The position numbers were made by a program, and so were the translations under genes. Source: Ananas comosus (taxonomy: Eukaryota > Streptophyta > Magnoliopsida > Poales > Bromeliaceae). Taken from it: a DNA stretch of 64,000 nucleotides. Of this stretch, positions 25,905-38,038 are shown one piece after another. Below the pieces are notes generated by a model, which had not been told where the DNA came from, did not search any database, and saw nothing but the letters and a program-made list of their open reading frames with translations. Position 1 is the stretch's first letter. Each line of letters starts with the position of its first letter. The stretch covers positions 24,252,372 to 24,316,371 of the forward strand of contig NC_033621.1 of the NCBI RefSeq assembly GCF_001540865.1. Reading direction: 5' to 3'.

Positions 25905-26230
25905 TTTTTCGCAACCAATCATTTCAAATAATTCGCAACAGATTATTGCGTATTTCGCAACCAATAATTTTAAATAATTAATTATTTGCCAATACGAAAT
26001 TTGAGTTTGACCATTTTTTTCGCAACTAACCATTTCAAATAATTCGCAACAGATTATTGCTTATTTCGCAACCAATAATTTTAAATAATTAATTATCTGC
26101 CAATACGAAATTTGAGTTTGCAACAGATTATTTCCACCGCGAAAAAATAATTCGCAACAGATTATTGCGTATTTCGCAACGAATAATTTTAAATAATTAA
26201 TTAAATCAATAATTTTAAATAATTCGTAAC
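25905..26230. repeat. Tandem array, about 110-bp unit, in Helitron
   Basis: Three units sharing TTCGCAACAGATTATTGC, TATTTCGCAACCAATAATTT and TAAATAATTAATTA recur with starts near 25931, 26042 and 26150. The third is partly rearranged. Minisatellites inside Helitrons are common. No function is visible. Confidence 0.8.
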
Positions 26231-26336
26231 CAAATATCCATATTTGAGTTTGACACGTGGCAAGTATATAGAAAGCCACGTGTCAGCTTCTCACATAGGG
26301 TTCATTAAGGGTTCTACTTTTATATATAGTAATAGA

Positions 26337-29300
26337 TGAGATATTTTACAAAGATGGTATGTTATGAGAATGAAAATTTACCAAAATGCCCTCATTGCAA
26401 AGAAAATTAATTATTTAGGATGGTATATTTCATATTTTATTACTAAGAGATTGCATAATATAACTTGTTATTTGGAATATTTTATATTTGAATATTATTT
26501 TGGATGCAACAAAAATTTAAATTTGCGACAGGTTTAAATTTTTATTTAATACTCAATTTGTACAAAAAAAATTTAAAACTAGCTAAACTTTCAAGCTCTT
26601 GTTCAAGTCAGGCTCAAGAATAACGAATAAGCTAAATCCTTTTAATAATGCATCATTTTATATTTTGAATTTGAATACGACTCATTAGTAAAGAAAATCT
26701 AATTTAGGAAAGGTAATTATGCAAAGATGGAATATTGAAAGAGAAAGAATATTCTGTATTTACAAGTATGGTATGTTATGAGGATGAGAATTTACAAAAA
26801 TTCCTTCAGTGCAACTCTATGTAATGAGGAAGTTTTTGCATTCGGTAGGCGGTTGACCGGTACCGATCACAACAAAAGCAGGTCACCCTTTTATAAAAGA
26901 TGCATCACTACCGTCCATTTAAAAAAATTTAAGGTCTAAGATTTATTTGGTGTATAAGAGCATTGCTCATCTTTTTAAATTAAACTCTGTATATCAACTT
27001 GAAACATGACTTTACATAATGCAACAGTAAATATGGCCGTAATTCTAAGGATGTTCAATAAGTCACATAATTGCTAGCTTTTCCAATGATGATTTTTGCG
27101 ACCAATCACGAGGCAATATTGGACGGCGGAGCTTTCGAGCATTAAATTAAACGGATTGCTTTGGAGAACACATTTTCAAGCTATCGCCTACTTTGAATTC
27201 ATGTTTTTTTTAAGGTTGCGAAAATAAGTGCGTGATGAAAAGCGTGGAGGAATAAGTTCACATCACCTTGCCGCGCAAATGAGACTTGCGAAGATAGTCC
27301 AAATCTAACAGAGATCAAACTTCTTTGCTCAGATATTATTACGTAGGACAAATTAATAATCAAATCTTCTAACACTCAAAAAGTCTTCTAAAACGAACAA
27401 GCCACATTTTATTCTCTTGCTTCGTGAAAAAACATTTCGCTAGCTCTTTAATCATATGCTGCATAAATCACTTTTCTTTCGTCACTCTTGTTTCGTTGCG
27501 TGCACGATCGATGCAACGCGCAATTTGACCTCCAAAATGTCTATGTCCATTGAGCTTCTTCCTCTCTCTCTCTCTCTGTCTCTCTCTCTCATAGTAACCA
27601 TAATTTGAATCAGAAGCCCTTGTTTAAGAAAAGTTTTAAACCCAATCAGCATCAAGAACCGCAAACATTGATCTCGTCCCTCATGTAATTTATTTCAAAA
27701 AAGAGCGCTGAGGAATTCTTTTTGAAAGTGATGCAGCCAAATAGACTTGTTAACCAGAATAATTTATATATTATTTATAAAATTATGTATATATTTTAAG
27801 ATTTACATATGTAGTTCACCGACAATAATTAGCTTTCAAAATCTTAACACAAAATTAAACCTAGGATCCATGTAAAATGAGTCCGAAAATTTTTTTTCAG
27901 TTGAAAAATAGTTTTCCATTATTTGGTTCTCTGTAAAAAAATTTTCTCGAAAATTTTTTTTTACGAATAGGCGGAAAAATCGCATTTTCGTTTTCCGCTC
28001 TGTCCGAGCGGAAAACGAAAAGCTACATTGAAAATGTCGGGGCTCACAAGTGCGGCTCCATCCTTTTGGTGCGGTACACGAGGTGTGCTTCACCTCGTGG
28101 ACCGAGAGAGAGAGAGAGAGCAATGAACCTAANTAAATATATTATTATATAATATTTTATTTATAAATATATAATAATTATTTTATAATATTAAATATAT
28201 ATTATTATATATTATATTACATATTTATTATATAATATAATATTTATTATATAATATATAATATATAAATTATAATAATTAAATATATTATGATAATTGT
28301 TATATATTAATAATATATAATATATATAATTAGAGAATATATATATATATAATAATTATAATATACTAATAATATATATAATAAAAAATATATTAAATAG
28401 TTTTTCATCTATTTTTTTTTTCTTTCAACCAAACAGCTGTTATGAAAAAATACTTTTCTTTCCCTACAAACCAAACACAAACGACGTAAAACTTTTTTTC
28501 ACTAAAAATTTTTTTTTCCACCGAAATTTTTTTTTTTCACAGTTTTACGTGGAACCAAATACACCCCCAGGCAGAGAAGTAGTTAAAGAAAGGTGTCAAT
28601 AATCGAGAAATTAAAAAACGAAAGATGGCTAACTAAAATTTTAATTATTCAAATATACATGTCGCGTCACAAATAAAATAACGAAGATGATGAGCCTAGC
28701 GTAAGTTCTTAGCGGATGCAATTACCGTATCAATAGATAATAAAGTTCTCGAATAAATTAAACTTAAATAAAAAATATTTCTTAAAAAAAGAAAATTGAT
28801 GTGACTTGAGATGCTTATCGAATTTGCAGAAAAAGTATTCTAACTATTTCGCTTTGAAATTCGGGATTTTCGGGAAAAGAGGAAATCTGGGCAATTCACT
28901 AACTTGCAGGCGTGGCTGTCGACCAATGGTCAAAGAGAACGCACAAAAGCTGTGATTTCTAATGTTTTTAATAATAACTTGGGACTCACCATCGCATTGG
29001 TATTTACAAAGTAACGTAAAAAAAAGGTTTGGTTCTTTTTTTTTGTTGGTTTCTAAATTACTATTTAAATTTTGTTACTTATCTAAATTTCTTCAAAGAT
29101 TCTAATGAAAAAATAAAAGCACTAGTGCTTCTATTTACCTGTACTACTCTGTTTCTTCTACTTCTTCTTTTTTTTTTTATGGCAATTCTGGTACAGTATT
29201 TAGAGAAACAAGGTTCATAAACTATAATAATGAACTTATTCTGACTAACACAAAACAAGAAGCTAAATACAAATTAATAATAATAATATTCTTTAACACC

Positions 29301-29661
29301 TTTGTTTAAAAAAATATTTTTATTAAACTATAATAGATTTGACTAATCAACTAACCAAAGACCTTTTAATAATAAATAAGCAAGCTAGTTAGGAGAGCAT
29401 AAAACATGTCAGCTATAATGAAGCAAGTAAAGCTTTGAACCCCCTCTCTCCCCACCACCACCACCACCACCACACACCCTCTGAATCTCTCTGATCACCA
29501 CTCCCTCCCTCCCTCACCCACCTTTTACTTTTTGTACTTTCTCTCTCTCCAAAGTAGAAAAAGCAAACACACCCTGTCCCTCCATTTCCACTCATCCCAA
29601 CCCCTCTCTCTCTCTCTCTAGGAAACATCTTTTTATTTTAATCCAACTTTCCATTTTTCCA

Positions 29662-29700
<39 letters not shown>

Positions 29701-29786
29701 TCTTTTTATTTTAATCCAACTTTCAATTTTTCCATAGAAAGAGAAGAGAAATGCCAAATATGGGAAAGTGGAGCATAAATGTTATA
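26337..29786. other. Gene-free; MITE-like AT-rich block at about 27860-28570
   Basis: No gene is supported. At 27870-28565 a region has imperfectly inverted ends: GTAAAATGAG-TCCGAAAATT on the left, and on the right GTAAAACTGTGAAAA read from the minus strand, next to ACCAAATACACCCCC. Its (TA)-rich core contains an N at 28133. CT microsatellites lie at 27556-27590 and 29667-29697, and a (CCA)n run at about 29450-29473. Confidence 0.45.
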
Positions 29787-30262
29787 CATCTTGCATTCAA
29801 AAGATTGACATGATTGAGTTTTTAATATTATAATAACTAGCATAAAATTTACAATATTTGATGTAAAAAAATATATAAAAAATTTACACTTATTTTTACG
29901 TACAGATAGCATTATCTAGAGAAAAAAAACATCAGCAACTGATCCAAAAGAGAACAAGAACAACAAATATAAATTTATGTATCTAACTGAATTTATTTCT
30001 AAGATCTTAATAATTGATACTTCTTGCATTCAAAGATTGACATGATTCTTGTTGAGGTTTTAATATTATAAGTAGCAAAAAGTTTACAATATTTGATGTA
30101 AGAAAAAAAAAAAAAATTTACACTTATTGTTACATACAGACAGTATTAATTATAAGCAACAACAACTCCAAAAACAGAATAACAGCAACAACAACAACAA
30201 CAAATATAAATTGGTATATCTAAGTGAGTTTATTTCTAAGATCTTAATAATAATTGATATAT
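29787..30262. repeat. Tandem duplication, about 233-bp unit, upstream of SPL
   Basis: Two copies start TCTTGCATTCAAAGATTGAC at about 29788 and 30021. Both run through TTTACAATATTTGATGTAA, TTTACACTTATT, CAACAAATATAAATT and TTTCTAAGATCTTAATAA. They differ by small indels. The array ends about 600 bp before the SPL start codon, in its likely upstream region. Confidence 0.75.
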
Positions 30263-30556
30263 AAGTTTTAAATATTAGTCTTTTCTTCTTAAAAAAATAT
30301 TAATAACTCACTTGTCACTCAATTTTTGTTGTTGGTTTTTTTGTTTTTGTTTTTTTTTCTTTCTACTCACTAGCTCACCTAGTCCAACCTACCCACCCCC
30401 TCCTATCACCCCTACTGTAGGTTTTCATAGCATGATCTGTGCCCCCTCTCTCCCAATAATTGTAGCACACAACCCTTTCATGCCCTGTGCCCAGTTTTTG
30501 TACAGGCTTTTGTGACCCTCCTTTCTCCTGTCTCAACCTACTCCCCCACCCCACCT

Positions 30557-30558
<2 letters not shown>

Positions 30559-30587
<29 letters not shown>

Positions 30588-30700
30588 AAATCTATCTAAG
30601 TTTTCCTTTTTTTTTTCTTTTTTTTTTTCCCTTCACATTATTTTACTCATGTGCTCTTTACATATCCTTGTCAAGCTAAATAGTCATACTTGTCTATAAG
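30559..30700 (+). promoter_or_regulatory. SPL promoter: (CT)n tract and TATA-like box
   Basis: A (CT)n run of about 14 units lies at 30559-30587. A TATA-like CTATAAGTA follows at 30694-30702. Start of transcription near 30727 would give a pyrimidine-rich leader of about 130 nt, with CTT repeats, before the ATG at 30860. Confidence 0.45.
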
Positions 30701-30859
30701 TACTAACCAGTTCCAGTGTTTTTTCCTCACCGTAATAACTACTCTTTGTTATCTCTCGCTTCTTCTTCTTCATCATCTTCTTCTTCATCTTTCTCATAAT
30801 ATTGTCGATCGAGGTTGTTTTGATCGATCTATTTTGAAGTGGTTTTGGTTATTTTGGAC

Positions 30860-33800
30860 ATGGAGTGGGATTTGAAGATGCCTCCTCCTCCTTGGGAGGT
30901 GACGACCCAAACCGAACCGGCCGCCGCCCCCGCCCCGGCCCCCGCCGCAGCCGGTTCGAGCAACCCGAACCGGACCGAGTGGTCGGTCGATTTGAAGCTC
31001 AACGGCTTGGGGGATTTCAACCCAAACCCTAATTGGAGAGCGCAATTCAAAACCCCAGCAATTGCGAACCCTACGGCCCCTGCTTCCTCTTCCTCCTCTT
31101 CTTCCTCCTCGTCGAAGAGGGGTCGCGCCGCCATTAATGGCGCACAGAGCTCTTCGTGCTCGGTCGATGGGTGTAAAGCGGATCTGAGCAAGTGTAGGGA
31201 GTATCACCGGAGGCATAAGGTGTGCGAGGCGCATTCCAAGACGCCGGTGGTGATCGTCGCTGGTAGAGAGCAGAGGTTTTGCCAACAGTGTAGCAGGTGA
31301 TGGATTTTTTCTCTTTTTTTTAAAAATTTTTTTTCCTCTTTTTCTATATATATATGTATATATATATATATTAAAATTTTTGGACAGTGTAGCAGGTAAT
31401 TAATGATGCATATATAGGAGTTTGTTTGACGAGATTTGTGTTTCTTCTGTTTGGTTTCTGTTTCCTGTATTGGGCGAGAAAAATGGCATATGCATGTTTA
31501 TAAATATATAAAATATATATATATAAAAAGTTCGGTTTGTGTACTTTAAAAAGTACGATAAATTTCGTACCATGAATCATTTTTAATGCTGGGCTTCCGA
31601 ATCAATGTGCTGTTTTATTAAACTTTAAGTGCGTAGAAAATAATTTTCATAATTTTTTGATGATTTACGTAGTGATTGAAGAGGCTCAAAATTAATAATT
31701 TTAATAATTATGATGAGCAATTTACAAGTTTAATATGATAGAAATGTTTAAATCACTTTATATCATATAAAATAAAATTAATATCTTTGATTTAAAATTT
31801 TAACATCATATTGCTACCTTTTGTGAAATTTTTTATTTTCAACGATTCATTATGAACCTTTTTATTACTAAATAAATGATATTGAAATAATCGCAAAATT
31901 TATTTTCTAAATACTTGCAATACTCAGATTCAATCGTTGATTCGAAAGTTTTATTGTCAGAAACAATTTAATAGCACGGAGATTACTGTACTTTTGAAAA
32001 CGCACAAATCTGACTCTTAATATAAGTTAAAAAAGTTCAAAAATTGCGGATTTATTCCTATAGAATTTTGATCATCATATATTTGCCTCTAAAGTTACAT
32101 AATATTGCAGATTTATTCTTGTCGGTGGATAACCATTCGTTGACGGCTTAATTTTCACAGTTCAAACAGTTATGCCATTATTATTATTATTTTTTAAAGG
32201 ACTTTTGAAGGGTTTATTATTTATAATATTGTAGAATGACTAGAGAAATAGGATACCAGCATTGAAAACGAAAAATTATGGTATAAAATAAAATATATGT
32301 TCAATAATGGAAGGGTCGCTTTTATGCAAAAAGAATAAGTAAACTTTATCTGCTGAACTAGAGGTGGGGATGAATTTGACCTATTTAATATGGATAATTT
32401 CTTATATACTCATCAAACATATTCATCTTTTAAATATACCAAAGTTTTCAAATTCATTCCTCTAAAATCCAAATTCTCCCGAATAAACCCTCAGGGGCAG
32501 GGGCATATTGGAAAGAAATTGGCGCCGTTCCACAGGCAAGTTCGAAATAAGATATTATCTGTATTTAATAATTAGGATTTTTGAGGGACAATTCTGCGGA
32601 TTTACTACTTTGCAGTGGTACTACATAGGCAATTTTCCCTAATTTAGTGAGAGTTACTGAAGAAGTAAGTGTAGAGATCTATTATGTTTTCTCTAGTTGT
32701 AAATTGTTGCTTACTGTTTTACATTTAAAGGACGGCTTTTGTGAAATATTCAAAACTTTGAGTTTCATGCCGTGATTAGTTCACTCGATTTCTTTTGCAA
32801 TTATTCGGCAATTGGGACATCTTTGTATTCTTTGGGGTAATTTTTATTCAGAAGTGTGTCTGAAGAGACATATGAATATATTTCAAGTGACTGTTGTGAG
32901 TTTTGTGTGACTTTCCCTGTTCTGTTAATTATTGGAACGGCATATAGCCATTTCTCGCTCACTGGATGGTGTTAATGATAGTAGTTGTGGTTTCAATTAA
33001 TTTTATGTCACTCTTTAAACACAGTATATTAGCCAAATCTGCTTTTCTTACTTTTACTTTTATTCAATTGTTTTAATCATCTTTTTCTAAAGCTCCTGAT
33101 CTGAAAAAGGGAATTGATTCTCCTTTTTTTTTTTCCCCACTTTTTGTGTCTATGAGTGTGTATGCCAGTCTAATTCCTATGATGTTCTCCTTTACCTTTT
33201 TCTGCCAATCCGTTCATCCCCGCCTCTCTAAAGTTTCTATCAAAGTTCTCTACAACATACCATATCTCAGCTTTCAATCTTTTCATTTCGCTTACGTGTC
33301 CAGTGCATTTTATGATAGCAGTTCTCAGCGACAACTCTACTCCGAATTTATCATTATTCGGTCCTCTCTGAAGTTCCATTTGATAGGGCTGTTGGAATAA
33401 TAAGATCACCCACAAGGCGCTTTATGATCTTTCCACTTGGCAAAAGTATATTTTACTCACTGTCTTCGTAAGGGAAGTTTAGGGAGATCTCCCCCCTGTT
33501 TACACCTTACCTTTGTGACAAGGCTATGAGAATAACTGTAAAAGTCTCTCGCATAGGAGGCAGATGAAATGCTAAGAGAAAAGCATGACATACTTCGCTA
33601 TCTATTGAACTTACTTTGACAGCTGTGAAACATAAAAATCCTACAAATTTAAGGACAATAAACTCACATAATAATACATGCTTATACAATAGGCATATGT
33701 TTTTGTCCAAACTTTGTGTGGTTAATAAACTTGTGCAGAAAGCTGAGAATCCAAACTAATGTTGGAAAAACAATAATCTTCAAGCTACCCTTCCTTTTAT

Positions 33801-35060
33801 ATATATTTTTTCACCCTAACATTCTCGAAGTTGATGCCACAAGTTTTTGCTTGTCCCTATGTAGATAAGCTATGCTTATGGTTATACATCTTAAGTTTCA
33901 GTACTTTTATAAGCTCTAAATGTCGTCAATGATAATTTACGCAGGTTTCATTTGCTTGTGGAATTCGATGAGGTGAAGCGAAGCTGTAGGAAGCGTCTTG
34001 ACGGGCACAACAGGCGTCGAAGGAAGCCTCAGCCCGATTCTGTAAACTCAGGGACCTTGTTTACCCTTCATCAAGGTCTTTAATCTTTATAACCATCTTC
34101 TTACTGAGCGTTTTAAAAATGGTGAATGCATTTTAACTCTTATACTTTGCATGCTCTACTTGCTGATCTCATGAAATTCTATACATTGAATAACTTCCTT
34201 CCATATCTCCTCAAATAGTCAAATGACGTTGAGTAGTGTGATTAACATGATATACGCCTCAATTGCAGTTGTGAACAGAATATTATCAAACTATGCATTC
34301 TGGTTTTCGTTTTGATGCCCATCAATTCGCCATAGGTAGCAACAATACAGAAGTGGTCATAAAGCAAAGTTTAATTTGATTGTCTAGTTTTTCTTTATAC
34401 AGATATTTGAGCACCAATTTCTCGAGATTTTATTTCAGATCACAATCAATCATTTGGCCAAAAAACTGATCAATTCCCTTAAAATGCTTCTCATCTTTTT
34501 ATTTTCATTTCTTCTGTAACACTTTGATTTCTTAATATTCAGGTACAAGGTTCTCATCATATCCTCTGCTTTTCCCAACTGCACCGGAATCCAACTTTAA
34601 TGGAATCATTAAATTCGAGAATGGGGCTCTTTATAATAAGCAACAAAATACAGCCACCACTGCCGCCGCTACAAACTCCTCCCACTATTACATGGAAGAA
34701 AGAAGGCCATTCCACTTCGCACAAGAAATCACTACTGAGAGCAACAAGAGCACTAAGCTGTTCTCCGATGGCTTAAACCGGGTGATTGACCCCTCAGAGT
34801 GTGCTCTCTCTCTTCTGTCATCGCCTGCTCTGATTCCAATGGCTCAACCTTTGCATGTTTCAGATTTTCAGTATGGAAATATTGCGCGATTCTCTAACTT
34901 AACACCTGATAATGTTGAAGTAGATGGGTTTTCCACTGTTATAGTTTCCGATGCTAATAGGGATGCAGGGATCCATTACCAGAGTGTATATCATCTCGCC
35001 GGTGAAGAAGGCTCGTCAAATGGAACTACTGCACAAGCTCTTCCCTTTTCTTGGCACTAG
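30860..35060 (+). CDS. SPL: SQUAMOSA promoter-binding-like transcription factor (SBP box)
   Basis: Plant-specific transcription factor that binds GTAC-core promoter elements. Exons: 30860-31296, 33945-34075, 34543-35060; 361 residues, no breaks. The ATG at 30860 gives [13 protein letters not shown], the amino-terminal signature of the SPL16/SPL18 (Arabidopsis SPL13) clade. An in-frame ATG 21 nt upstream lacks this fit. The SBP domain spans residues 100-174. Zinc site 1 is C100, C105, C122, H125; site 2 is C141, C144, H148, C160. A basic NLS (KRSCRKRL ... NRRRRKP) spans 157-174. Ahead of it is a serine run encoded by TCC/TCT repeats. Intron 1 splits the SBP domain after R146, as is usual. Exon 3 carries a miR156 target. 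Rice SPL16 (GW8) relatives set organ size and panicle traits; the role here is inferred from that clade. Confidence 0.95.
31382..31397 (+). other. Duplicate of the exon 1 splice-donor region
   Basis: ACAGTGTAGCAGGT at the end of SPL exon 1 (donor after 31296) is repeated exactly in intron 1, giving a second potential donor AG|GTAATT after 31395, 99 nt downstream. Use of the second donor would retain an immediate in-frame TGA and truncate the protein inside the SBP domain. Confidence 0.6.
34802..34821 (+). promoter_or_regulatory. miR156/157 target site in SPL coding region
   Basis: GTGCTCTCTCTCTTCTGTCA, encoding ALSLLS in exon 3, is the canonical miR156 target of SPL genes. It pairs with miR156 except for one position near the 5' side of the target, the usual SPL mismatch. 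It predicts mRNA cleavage or translational repression in juvenile tissue. Confidence 0.95.
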
Positions 35061-35792
35061 TTAGATCCTTTTTTTCTTCTTCTTTTTCCTCTTTTTTTTT
35101 TTTTTTTTTTTATTTTAGCTTCTGCACTCTTTTTTAATTTTTGAGATCTNTTTTTTCTATTTTAGCTTCTGCACTCTTTTTTAATTTTTGAGATCTTGGC
35201 TATTTGTCAAACATTAAACACTTTGGGTTCTTGGCAACTCTATTATTTTTCTTTGCCTTTGCGTTCACATTTATGTCTTGTAAATTTATATGGAGATTAT
35301 TTATGTAATCGATGTTCTCGGTTATTGACTCATCAACTCAGAGCTTCTGACTTTTATTTGTTAGAGAGAGTTGGGTTTCTGATGCATGCATGTGTTGTTC
35401 ATTCGACACAGTTATTCAGTTATGGATTGATCTTTCCTAATTTTTGGTGTACAAGAATGTAATATGTAACTGGTTTTGTTGGGCCGGCGCTTTTTTAGCA
35501 GAGGATTTGGCCTCATTTTGTTCAAACAGGAAAGCTACAAGAGGTAAAAGCAACAAAAAAACTCTGATATAAGGTATGAGTGCTTCTTTGAACAGCTTTA
35601 GAAAAGTGCAACTTTCATATAACCTTCACTAGGGTAAAAGAGTCCTACACATATATATTTGTTATCCGAACCATCCATTCATTTTTTACAATATGACGAT
35701 CGGTAACTACGTACATCGCATTCACTGTACTGATACATCTAACACAAACGACAATATGATGGTGCACCAGTATTTCATTGTTACGTCAGAAC
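35061..35792 (+). other. SPL 3' UTR and intergenic space; duplication at N
   Basis: After the SPL stop, a T-rich stretch contains a segment with TTTTAGCTTCTGCACTC and TTTTTGAGATCT. It occurs once before and once after the single N at 35150 (35099-35149 and 35151-35195). The duplicate is probably an unmerged contig overlap. The rest is the convergent intergenic region between SPL and the DUF761-like gene. Confidence 0.65.
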
Positions 35793-36326
35793 CTAGTAGT
35801 ACTTTCTTATTTCGTAGTCGACCTGCTCGCGCTTGAACCGGTTCTGAACATAAGATATGTAAGCTGCAGCTCTCTCATCGATGCTGTCGTCGCCAATTTG
35901 CTTGAGAGCAAGCTCATCCTCTGAACCGCAGCTCATCGATGCAGTCGTAGGAGGCTTAACCATGGTGCTTACTTGCACCGGAGCACTCTTCGGTGCTCGA
36001 TACAAGGACATCGTAAGATATGAACGCTGCTCACGCTTGAACCGGTCCTGAACATAGGATATGAAAGCTGCAGCTCTCTCATCGACGCTGTCGTCGCCAG
36101 TGACCCCTCCAGCATTACCTATTTCATTAACACTAGGAAGATCAATTCCTTCCTTCTTTACAGAAGAAGCCTTTTGCCTGAGAGCAAGCTCATCCTCTGA
36201 ACCGAAGCTCATCGATGCAGTCGTAGGAGGCAGAGGAGGCTTAACCATGGTGCTTACTTGCACCGGAGCACTCTTCGGTGCTCGATACAAGGACATCGTA
36301 AGCTTCCCTTTGAAGCCTCTTCGCAT
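35793..36326 (-). CDS. DUF761-like small protein with internal duplication (177 aa)
   Basis: The chosen ATG (36326) gives MRRGFKGKLTMSLYRAPKSA. The frame stays open further upstream, but TATA boxes at 36417-36424 and 36371-36378 lie inside that extension. The protein has two copies of one unit. Residues 9-100 and 104-168 each read LTMSLYRAPKSAPVQVSTMV, a KPP...TTASMS segment, GSEDELAL, then GDDS[VI]DERAAA[FY]ISYVQ[DN]RFKREQ. Copy 1 has about 25 extra residues before GDDS. The DERAAAFI..VQ.RF motif resembles the DUF761 carboxyl motif of plant 'cotton fibre' proteins, whose biochemical function is unknown. Such proteins usually carry one motif at the carboxyl end, so two is unusual. It is convergent with SPL. 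Confidence 0.75.
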   Translation of the reverse strand: MRRGFKGKLTMSLYRAPKSAPVQVSTMVKPPLPPTTASMSFGSEDELALRQKASSVKKEGIDLPSVNEIGNAGGVTGDDSVDERAAAFISYVQDRFKREQRSYLTMSLYRAPKSAPVQVSTMVKPPTTASMSCGSEDELALKQIGDDSIDERAAAYISYVQNRFKREQVDYEIRKYY

Positions 36327-36370
36327 GCGATCGCTCTCCACTGGTTCTTCGATTTTTGTGGCCTCTATTG

Positions 36371-36424
36371 TATATATAATGGTGGTTGCTCTCAAAGGGG
36401 AAGTTCTATGTATAGGTATATATA
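36371..36424 (-). promoter_or_regulatory. TATA boxes of the DUF761-like gene
   Basis: TATATATA occurs at 36417-36424 and again at 36371-36378, about 90 and 45 bp upstream of the ATG on the minus strand. The distal one allows a start site near 36390 and a leader of about 60 nt, so I prefer it. Confidence 0.5.
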
Positions 36425-36679
36425 GAGAGAGAAGTTGGGTAGGTAGATATTCTCCTATTTTGAGATCGGCAAAGTTGTAAATATTTATATAATTATATTT
36501 TTTTTTCCGGGACTTACTTGGATGCATAAATATCTTAATTTGTATACTCATATCTTTCCAAAGGGATTGTATAATTGGTTAATATAGTGTACTAAAATAT
36601 ATCTTTCCCAGTGATGCATAAATAACTCCTTTTCAGCCAAGTAAGCCATTTAGTTCAGGCCACATCTCTAGAATAAGAA

Positions 36680-36742
<63 letters not shown>

Positions 36743-37288
36743 GCACTACCTTAGAAATAATCATCCAAAGCAATGCTCATTAGTATCTGTTAATGGAAGG
36801 ACGAAATGATAAGGTGAATGTCCTTCTCACTCCCTGCTGTTGGAATAAAGGGATGGTCCTCTTTCGTTTTTGCGTCTATCGGTCCCCATGCTCCCAAGTA
36901 TAACTATAGTCTAGTCTTTTCCGAAAGAGGACATATTATTGCCTAAATCTGGTCCTTTGATCACATCAGTCATGAACCGCATAGTTGATCTGTCCTACTA
37001 TTCATCTAGAGTCTATCTACATTGGAAAGTTATTTTGATTGAAAGGTATGGCGATCGAAAATAGTGATATGGTCGATGACGATTTCATATATATATATAT
37101 ATATATAGTCCACGACTGATGTAGTGGATTAGGTCGGCACAAAATTTTCCATTGATCAAGAGGGTTCTAGCCTTCTAGGTGCCATCCAACTTTATATTTA
37201 CCATCTCATGGTATGTAAATTGTAAGTGCTCCACCTCTTGGCATGGCCATTCATCCAACTATGTATATATAGAGATCTCTTTTCTCTT

Positions 37289-37348
<60 letters not shown>

Positions 37349-38026
37349 CAGTATGCCACTAGGTATTGTGGATTCCATTTGTTTGTGATCTGAGTAACCA
37401 GGTCTAACCAATCCACTTCCTAGCTTTACATGCCAAAAGGTGAGGTGCTTTGTGCAGTGAAAGGTACTTCCACTTATTAACCTCCCAAATGCTCCAGCAA
37501 CCCCCCACCCCCCTACCCCTTTTCCTTGACCAAGAATCCAATTGACTTGCACCCCCCTTTTCCTTGACCAAGAATCCAATTGACTTACCCTCTAGCCTAT
37601 TATTAATGTAATATACTTAGAATATTATTATCCTCATAAGCTACCACTACATTCGAAAAAAATCTGAAAGGGGTACAAAATAGAATAATAGAAATCATTC
37701 TTTCTCCTGTGACTATAGTTTCAACCACCATTTTATAGCATTTGAGGAGAAGGGGTTCAAACTTCAAAACACTTTCAAATTCTAAATTGGTACTACGTGG
37801 GTTATATTTGGGTATGATTTAATCCAGAATTATTAATTGGCCCAAATTTAAACCCACACAGTTGGGCCTCTCGCTAGGCCCGATTTGGAACTAGAATCAC
37901 GCAACTACTACTATATGAATCTTAACTTTTTTTTATTTTTCTTGTGTGCTTTTTTATTTACCTCAAATGTAAGTAAAATTTTGAATTTTGTATCAAGGGA
38001 AAAGTGCATCGTCACCCGAATTAAAG
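36425..38026. other. Intergenic with microsatellites
   Basis: No gene is seen. There is a long (AT)n at about 36681-36739, a shorter (AT)n at 37088-37107 and a compound (GT)n(GA)n at 37289-37345. A short tandem duplication of a segment with TTTTCCTTGACCAAGAATCC starts at about 37519 and 37557. Frames across the GT/GA tract are repeat translations. Confidence 0.65.
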
Positions 38027-38038
38027 AATCATTTGAAC

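Larger units (their letters stand above)
25226..26336 (-). mobile_element. Helitron (1.1 kb) with RPA1-like fragment
   Basis: Read on the minus strand it starts TCTATTACTATATATAAAAG at 26336 and ends CTAG at 25226. It is inserted between host A (26337) and T (25225), as Helitrons are. Just before the 3' end is a perfect hairpin stem, CCGTGCATCGCACGG, with CTAG about 12 nt further on. There are no terminal inverted repeats or target duplication. The interior carries a tandem array (about 25905-26230) and, on the same strand, an RPA1-like reading frame. No Rep/helicase is present, so it is non-autonomous. Confidence 0.85.

Noticed and set aside
25905..26230. Regularly spaced repeats suggestive of a CRISPR-like array
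   Set aside because: The units are about 110 bp, adjacent and AT-rich, with no unique spacers, in a plant Helitron. It is a minisatellite.
30794..31285. 163- and 120-residue minus-strand frames over SPL exon 1
   Set aside because: They are antisense shadows of GC-rich SPL coding sequence.
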